From Bradyrhizobium iriomotense (GTDB taxonomy: Bacteria; Pseudomonadota; Alphaproteobacteria; Rhizobiales; Xanthobacteraceae): a DNA stretch of 64,000 bases. Below are positions 59,830 through 64,000 of this stretch, piece after piece. The notes beneath the pieces were generated by a model, which ran no database searches, was not told where the DNA came from, and saw only the letters and a program-made list of their open reading frames with translations. The stretch's first letter is position 1. The number at the start of each line of letters is the position of its first letter. The translations under genes were made by a program, and so were the position numbers. The stretch is from positions 1 through 64,000 of the forward strand of contig NZ_BSOW01000020.1 of NCBI RefSeq assembly GCF_030160715.1, written 5' to 3'.

Positions 59830-61256
59830 GGCTTCGCTCCATTGTCGTCCAACGCGGCGTTGAGCCGCAGCATGTCGAGGCGCGGGTCGCCTTGCAGCAG
59901 GCCTGCGCCGGTCAGGTGTTCCAGCGACTGTCGCGCTCCATCGCGCGAGGCGATGAGCCCGACCGCATAAAGTTCGCTAACTTGATCGGAAGGCTTTGCA
60001 TCGTCCCGCCGGAGTGCGGCGAGCAGCGCGTTGCCCGCAGGTGCCGAAAGCGGATCGGCGAGCCGCGCCGTTGCACCTGCGATCAGTTGCGCCGTTTCGA
60101 AGTTGATGCCGTGCCTGCGCAGGGCGACTTCGGCAAACCTTGCGCGCTCGCTGGGCGCAAGCCGCGGAGCCAGCGCCACGACCAGTCCGGTCGCATCGCG
60201 TTCGCTGATGGCCTCGGCCGCCTGCGTGACGAGCGCATCTGTCCCGGTCTCCGCGATCAGCTTGATCAACGCGGTGTCGGCCGCTTGGTCCACGTTCCAA
60301 TCCCAGGCGGCAACCAGCTCGTGCGGTGTAACGCCGAGCGCACCCGAGAACGAGGTGAGATCGGCGCCGTCGAACAGTGCCTTCCGGCGTTGCCATCGTG
60401 CCGGCGTCTTGGGCGGTTCGGCCTGGATCACGCGCGAGCGGCGCAAGAGCCCTTTGGTCTTCAACGAGAAAAATCCGGCGAGTTCCGCAACATCCTCGCC
60501 GGCCCCAGGACCCCGGCCGAGACGCGCAAGCAGCGATGTCGCAAGTGCCTTGACCTTGGGGGCGCGGTCGTTCGCTGCGATGCCTCCGAGGAAGGCGATA
60601 TCGTCATCGGATAATCGCTCCGACAAGAGCGATAGCAGGCGCAATCGCGCATCGGCGCTCTCGTTGCCGAGCTTTGCCTCGAGCACCGTGCGTGCCGCGG
60701 ATGGATCACGGCGCCTCAGCTCGGCCAGTGCCGCCTTGCGCGCCGCGGGCCAAAAATCCTCCCAATTGTCCGCGGTGAGCCGGTCACTCGTCTGCTGCCG
60801 TGAAGCGATATTGGAGGCGGCAATCTCCGCCCAGTCGCGCCAAGCGGCGTAAACATCGGGCGCATCCTCGTCACCGGCCTCGGGCATCCAGTCCGCGGGA
60901 TGCGAGGTCCAGCCGCGAGCTGCGAGAAAGTGGACGAGTTCGTTCTTGAGCTGCGGGTCCTTCTTCGCTGCCATAAGGCGACGCACGAGCGGGCGCAATG
61001 CCTCGGGCACGGTCGGCAGTGCGAGCGCGGGAATGTCGGGCAGGAAGCGCAGGGTCGAGGATGGCTCTGTCGTCACTGCGACGGCGAGGAACTGGCCAGA
61101 AAGGGCGAGCAGCCGCAACTCCGCCTCGGCAGGATCGTCGCCGAACTCGGCGCGCCAGAACGGCGCGGTGGGCGTGGCCGCCGAACCCATTGTCCAGCGG
61201 GTCAGCACCGCGCCGATCGCGTCGTAGATCGCCTGAGCATTCGCTGCCTCGGTCAT
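59826..61256 (-). CDS. DUF5691-type helical protein of the MoxR/vWA operon
   Basis: A 476-residue protein made mostly of alpha helices with HEAT-like pairs (ARTVLEAKLGNESADARLRL, LLSERLSDDDIAFLGGIAAN, VKALATSLLARLGRG). No catalytic motif was recognised. Such solenoids usually bind proteins. The ATG at 61256 overlaps the SWIM gene's stop by 4 bp; the frame is open further upstream but that part is a shadow. The DUF5691 label is recalled from similar operons, not searched. Its conserved place in the operon suggests an adaptor. Confidence 0.78.
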   Translation of the reverse strand: MTEAANAQAIYDAIGAVLTRWTMGSAATPTAPFWRAEFGDDPAEAELRLLALSGQFLAVAVTTEPSSTLRFLPDIPALALPTVPEALRPLVRRLMAAKKDPQLKNELVHFLAARGWTSHPADWMPEAGDEDAPDVYAAWRDWAEIAASNIASRQQTSDRLTADNWEDFWPAARKAALAELRRRDPSAARTVLEAKLGNESADARLRLLSLLSERLSDDDIAFLGGIAANDRAPKVKALATSLLARLGRGPGAGEDVAELAGFFSLKTKGLLRRSRVIQAEPPKTPARWQRRKALFDGADLTSFSGALGVTPHELVAAWDWNVDQAADTALIKLIAETGTDALVTQAAEAISERDATGLVVALAPRLAPSERARFAEVALRRHGINFETAQLIAGATARLADPLSAPAGNALLAALRRDDAKPSDQVSELYAVGLIASRDGARQSLEHLTGAGLLQGDPRLDMLRLNAALDDNGAKP

Positions 61257-62701
61257 GGTGGCCCGATCCGCCCCCAGGGAGTTTGCGCGGCCAGGATGGT
61301 GAGCCGGTTGCCCGACCAGATCGCGGCTGTGCGCGTGAGGCTGGTGCCGCACAGGATGCCCTGGGCTTCGGTAGCGACGGGCAGTGTCATCGCGCCGTCG
61401 GCTGATCGCCACCATATGTGGCCGGTGTCGTCACGCGCGATCCGCCCCTGCGGCAGCAGCAAGGGAATATCGATGATCCAGGGTTCAGCGAGCAGGGGGC
61501 GGGTCAACGCGTCGCTGGGCGCTTCGTCCGGTATCGGCCATTCGGCCGACGTCTCCTCCGTGGTGTCCCGTCGCACGAGCAGGGCGCGGAGCGGCTGCTG
61601 CGATGGGTAGAAAGCGAGTTCGCCCTGGAAGCGCTCACCGGGCGTGAAGACCGAGCCGCGCCGTCCGGCACTGGCGGGAAAGAAGTCGAGCAGCATCGCA
61701 AAGCGTGGACCGGTCGTGGCCAGATTGAGCAGCCAGGTGGTCTGCGATACCAATCCGTCGCGGCGCGTCCGGACCTGCTCGGCGAGCACCTCCCAGGGCG
61801 CGTTCACGCGCAGCGCTAGCGGATCGGTCAGCACCGTCTCGCGTGTCTCTGAGGTCGCGACCGCGCGCCGGATCTCGGCGTCCCGCGGCGTGGCGCGAAA
61901 CGCGCGAGCAAGCAGCACCAGCTTGCCGAGTTCGACGACCGCGCCACGTGGCCGGTCGCCTGCCGGGAGCGCGAGCAGTCGGCCTGGCAATTCATCGATC
62001 CGCCCGGCCAGCACCGCGGCCTTACCATCGACGAGCCGCGCCGCGATACGCCGGCATCGCGCCGTTACGTCGTCGATGAACGGCGACAATCCCAGGCGAA
62101 GCTGATCGCCGACCCATTGCTCGAGCGCGTCGAGTGCATCCAGGATCGCGCGCTCGGTCTCGTCGCTACGCTTCGCGGCTTGCGCCTCACGCCGCGCCGC
62201 GTCCTTTGGATCTTCGATGGTCTCCGGCTCCGCGCGCTGAGCAGCGCGCAGGTCCTTGTCGCCGGCCGGCGCAGCATTGCCCGCTGGCTTTGCGGCTGAT
62301 GCGCCGCGCCGACGGCCCAGCCAGTCGCTGACCCAGGAGGGCGTGTCGGCTGGCGTGAACGGCACGATGGCTTCCGCATTCAGCCACAACAGGCCGAGCA
62401 CGTGCTTGCAGGGAAATTTGCGCGACGGGCAGGTGCACTTGTTGCCGAGATCGCGCAGGTCGGCCATCACCCGGTAGGGATTGGCGCCGGAACCGGCGCA
62501 TTCGCCCCAGATCAGCGCGCCGTCCCCGCTGCCGCCGATACCGGACCATTTCGCAGGCTTGGCGAGCCCTGCGGCTGCCTTGAGCGAAGATTGATCGGTA
62601 GCGAGTTGCTCGACCGCTTTCAGATCAATCGCCACGCCGGGGTCCCAAATCGAATCCAGGACGGTGAGTATATCGGGGAAGGATCCCAGCGGCATGTCCA
62701 A
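61253..62701 (-). CDS. SWIM zinc-finger protein, first gene of the MoxR/vWA operon
   Basis: A protein of up to 482 residues. The SWIM motif C-x-C-x6-C-x-H is at Cys89, Cys91, Cys98 and His100 (CTCPSRKFPCKH), followed by LGLLWLNAEAI. A helical middle and a beta-rich C-terminal half follow. SWIM domains bind DNA or proteins through zinc. The start is uncertain: ATG 62701 lacks a Shine-Dalgarno, and GTG 62635, nearer to the conserved AVEQLATDQSSLKAAAGLAKPAKW, is a good alternative. It is divergent from padR. Confidence 0.85.
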   Translation of the reverse strand: MDMPLGSFPDILTVLDSIWDPGVAIDLKAVEQLATDQSSLKAAAGLAKPAKWSGIGGSGDGALIWGECAGSGANPYRVMADLRDLGNKCTCPSRKFPCKHVLGLLWLNAEAIVPFTPADTPSWVSDWLGRRRGASAAKPAGNAAPAGDKDLRAAQRAEPETIEDPKDAARREAQAAKRSDETERAILDALDALEQWVGDQLRLGLSPFIDDVTARCRRIAARLVDGKAAVLAGRIDELPGRLLALPAGDRPRGAVVELGKLVLLARAFRATPRDAEIRRAVATSETRETVLTDPLALRVNAPWEVLAEQVRTRRDGLVSQTTWLLNLATTGPRFAMLLDFFPASAGRRGSVFTPGERFQGELAFYPSQQPLRALLVRRDTTEETSAEWPIPDEAPSDALTRPLLAEPWIIDIPLLLPQGRIARDDTGHIWWRSADGAMTLPVATEAQGILCGTSLTRTAAIWSGNRLTILAAQTPWGRIGPP

Positions 62702-62780
62702 GTCGTGACGCTTTGAATTTGCTGGTGAAACCGCCTTCGCAAGATCATCACGCCCTCGTGGCTTGCGTTTTTGATCTCAA

Positions 62781-62825
62781 AACATATCTTACGATATATC
62801 TAACATAGGAGACGTAAGATATGTT
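62781..62825. promoter_or_regulatory. PadR operator-like inverted repeat over the padR start
   Basis: AACATATCTTACG (62781-62793) and CGTAAGATATGTT (62813-62825) are perfect 13-bp inverted copies. The right arm covers the padR start codon (62821-62823) and the AGGAGA ribosome site lies between the arms. ATGT/ACAT-type palindromes are known for PadR repressors. The same element lies in the divergent gap of the SWIM operon. Confidence 0.7.
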
Positions 62826-63456
62826 TCGAGACAAACACCACAATCGACCTGACGGAGACGAGCGGGAGTTCCGCTTTGCCTTTGCCATGGGCCGGCATGG
62901 CGGGCGGCATCGCTTCGGCCGCGGCGGGCATGGCTTCTTCGGACGCGGCGGTGGCGCCGACTTTCCGGGCGCCCGGCGGCTGTCGTCGCAGGACCTCCAG
63001 CTCGTCATCCTCGCCTTGCTCGCCGACCAGCCGGCGCACGGCTACGAGCTGATCAAGACCATCGAGGAGCGTTCGGACGGTTTCTACAGCCCGAGCCCCG
63101 GCGTGATCTATCCGGCGCTGACCTATCTCGAAGAGGTCGGGCACGCCAGCGTCGAGCAGGACGCCGGCCGCAAGCGCTACAGCATCACCGCGCAGGGCCA
63201 GGCCCATCTCGCCGAGCATCGTACGACCGCGGATGCGATCCTTCAGGCGCTGTCGCGGATCGGACGCCGCATGGACGAGGTGCGCGAGGCCTTTGCCGGC
63301 GTCAGCGATCTCGATGGCGATGCCTCCGACGAGTTGCATCGCGCCCGCCACGGCCTGAAGCGCGCGCTTCGTTCCAAGCAGGGCTGCGAACCCGATGAAG
63401 CGCGGCGGATCGCCAAGATTCTCGACCGCGCGGCGGCCGAGATTCTGCGGAGCTGA
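62821..63456 (+). CDS. PadR-family transcriptional regulator
   Basis: A 211-residue regulator with a low-complexity N-terminal tail (about 1-50) rich in Gly, His, Arg and Phe (GRHGGRHRFGRGGHGFFGRG), possibly metal-binding. The PadR winged helix is about 55-125 (LVILALLADQPAHGYELIKTIEERSDGFYSPSPGVIYPALTYLEE, VEQDAGRKRYSITAQG). The C-terminal helix region mediates dimerisation. AGGAGA is 8 bp before the ATG, inside a palindrome suggesting autorepression. It sits 13 bp before a methyltransferase gene and is divergent from the SWIM operon. Confidence 0.9.
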   Translation: MFRDKHHNRPDGDEREFRFAFAMGRHGGRHRFGRGGHGFFGRGGGADFPGARRLSSQDLQLVILALLADQPAHGYELIKTIEERSDGFYSPSPGVIYPALTYLEEVGHASVEQDAGRKRYSITAQGQAHLAEHRTTADAILQALSRIGRRMDEVREAFAGVSDLDGDASDELHRARHGLKRALRSKQGCEPDEARRIAKILDRAAAEILRS

Positions 63457-63469
63457 GGGGAATACGATC

Positions 63470-64000
63470 ATGTCGCAAGAGCAACCGCACAGCCCGATCC
63501 AGGATGCGCGTGTCAACGCCGTGATCGAACGCATGCAGGCCGCGCGGCGCCGTCCTCCGGGCGGCGGACCGCGCGGCGGCTTGGGTAGCCGCGATCCGCA
63601 TGCCTATGCCGAGCAGGGCTTTTCCATTCATCCCGAGCAAGGCGAGCTGATCTACCTGTTGTGCCGGGGCATGGGCGCGACACGCGTTGCCGAGTTCGCA
63701 ACCTCGGTTGGCATGTCGACGCTCTATTTCGCGGCCGCGATGCGCGACAATGGCGGCGGCACCGTGATCGGCTCGGAGATCGTGCCGGCCAAGGTCGAGA
63801 CTGCCGGGCGCAATCTCGACGACGCAGGCCTTGCCGCCTACGCCGAGATCCGCGAGGGCGACGCACGCCAGACGCTGCGCGATCTCGGCGGCCCCGTCGA
63901 CTTCATCCTGATCGACGGCTGGCCGGGCGGGGAGGGACCTTCGCTTGCGCGCCAGGTGATCGAGATCGTCGCGCCGCAGCTTCGCATCGGCGGCTACGTC
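63470..64000 (+). CDS. O-methyltransferase-type SAM methyltransferase (3' truncated)
   Basis: The frame is open from ATG 63470 to the window end, so at least 177 residues and no stop are visible. After a basic N-terminus (RMQAARRRPPGGGPRGG) comes GELIYLLCRGMGATRVAEF, TSVGMSTLYFAAAMRDNG, then GTVIGSEIVPAKVETAGRNL and FILIDGWPGGEGPS. The order fits the class I SAM fold of O-methyltransferase/CmoA-like proteins, with the V-I-G-S-E acidic residue contacting SAM. AGGGGAA precedes the ATG. It probably forms an operon with padR. Confidence 0.8.
   Translation, partial: MSQEQPHSPIQDARVNAVIERMQAARRRPPGGGPRGGLGSRDPHAYAEQGFSIHPEQGELIYLLCRGMGATRVAEFATSVGMSTLYFAAAMRDNGGGTVIGSEIVPAKVETAGRNLDDAGLAAYAEIREGDARQTLRDLGGPVDFILIDGWPGGEGPSLARQVIEIVAPQLRIGGYV

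Noticed and set aside
1..64000. CRISPR array, prophage, conjugative element, rRNA or tRNA gene
   Set aside because: No regular short repeats with spacers, phage structural genes, integrase or transposase genes, or tRNA-like cloverleaf sequences were seen.

Overview
The window looks like an alphaproteobacterial chromosome, most likely a Bradyrhizobium or a close relative. The signs are high GC, Rhizobiales-type gene content (urea/amide ABC importer, dipeptide-type importers, many FAD and aldehyde dehydrogenases), a perfect CtrA-type box (TTAA-N7-TTAA), FNR/FixK-type boxes, and diverged intergenic repeats and palindromes of the kind common in that genus. The assignment is inferred from content, not from a database search. 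No tRNA, rRNA, CRISPR array, prophage or intact insertion sequence was seen.

Layout. (1) 1-5100: the end of a cyclase/ATPase/TPR-type protein, a coiled-coil gene behind a CtrA-type box, then a gene-poor zone of small genes, a frameshifted small gene, a fragment of an MDR oxidoreductase, two FNR/FixK-type boxes and the first of three copies of a dispersed repeat. (2) 5144-16871: an amide-utilisation locus. An amiC-amiR sensor/antiterminator pair diverges from an operon of amidase, acetamidase/formamidase, a five-gene branched-chain/urea-type ABC importer, a second amidase and an SDR dehydrogenase. The amidase leader carries a terminator overlapped by a possible ANTAR hexaloop hairpin. (3) 18150-36514: a catabolic region for an amino compound. 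It has an FAD amine/amino-acid oxidase, an Lrp/AsnC regulator with an 11+11 bp palindrome, a dipeptide-type importer with a fused double ATPase, a class III aminotransferase, two paralogous GNATs, a HAD hydrolase, a PuuB-like oxidase, and a five-gene operon of 2-hydroxyacid dehydrogenase, cupin, aldehyde dehydrogenase, tartrate/isopropylmalate-type dehydrogenase and succinate-semialdehyde dehydrogenase.

(4) 37505-54439: assorted operons. These include a methyltransferase, an SDR/HxlR pair, a peptide-deformylase-like protein that lacks key metal ligands, a polar amino-acid ABC importer joined to a C45 autoproteolytic hydrolase and an RpiR regulator, a LysR/methyltransferase/membrane-protein group, an MFS transporter, a frameshifted lysR next to an SDR, a MarR-GNAT fusion, and an ohr/ohrR peroxide-defence pair with two matching operator-like sites. 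(5) 55322-62701: a tightly coupled five-gene operon (SWIM zinc finger, DUF5691, MoxR-type AAA+ ATPase, DUF5682, vWA). I regard this as the best candidate for a functionally undescribed system. The DUF5682 protein has two GxxH motifs, an early Glu and an R-E-x-x-M motif resembling the TraB/TIKI/ChaN hydrolase superfamily. (6) 62821-64000: a PadR regulator whose start site is covered by a 13+13 bp inverted repeat, followed by a truncated O-methyltransferase.

The genes work together mainly as import-plus-catabolism modules for amides and amino compounds, each with its own local regulator. The MoxR/vWA operon stands apart as a probable chaperone-ATPase machine.
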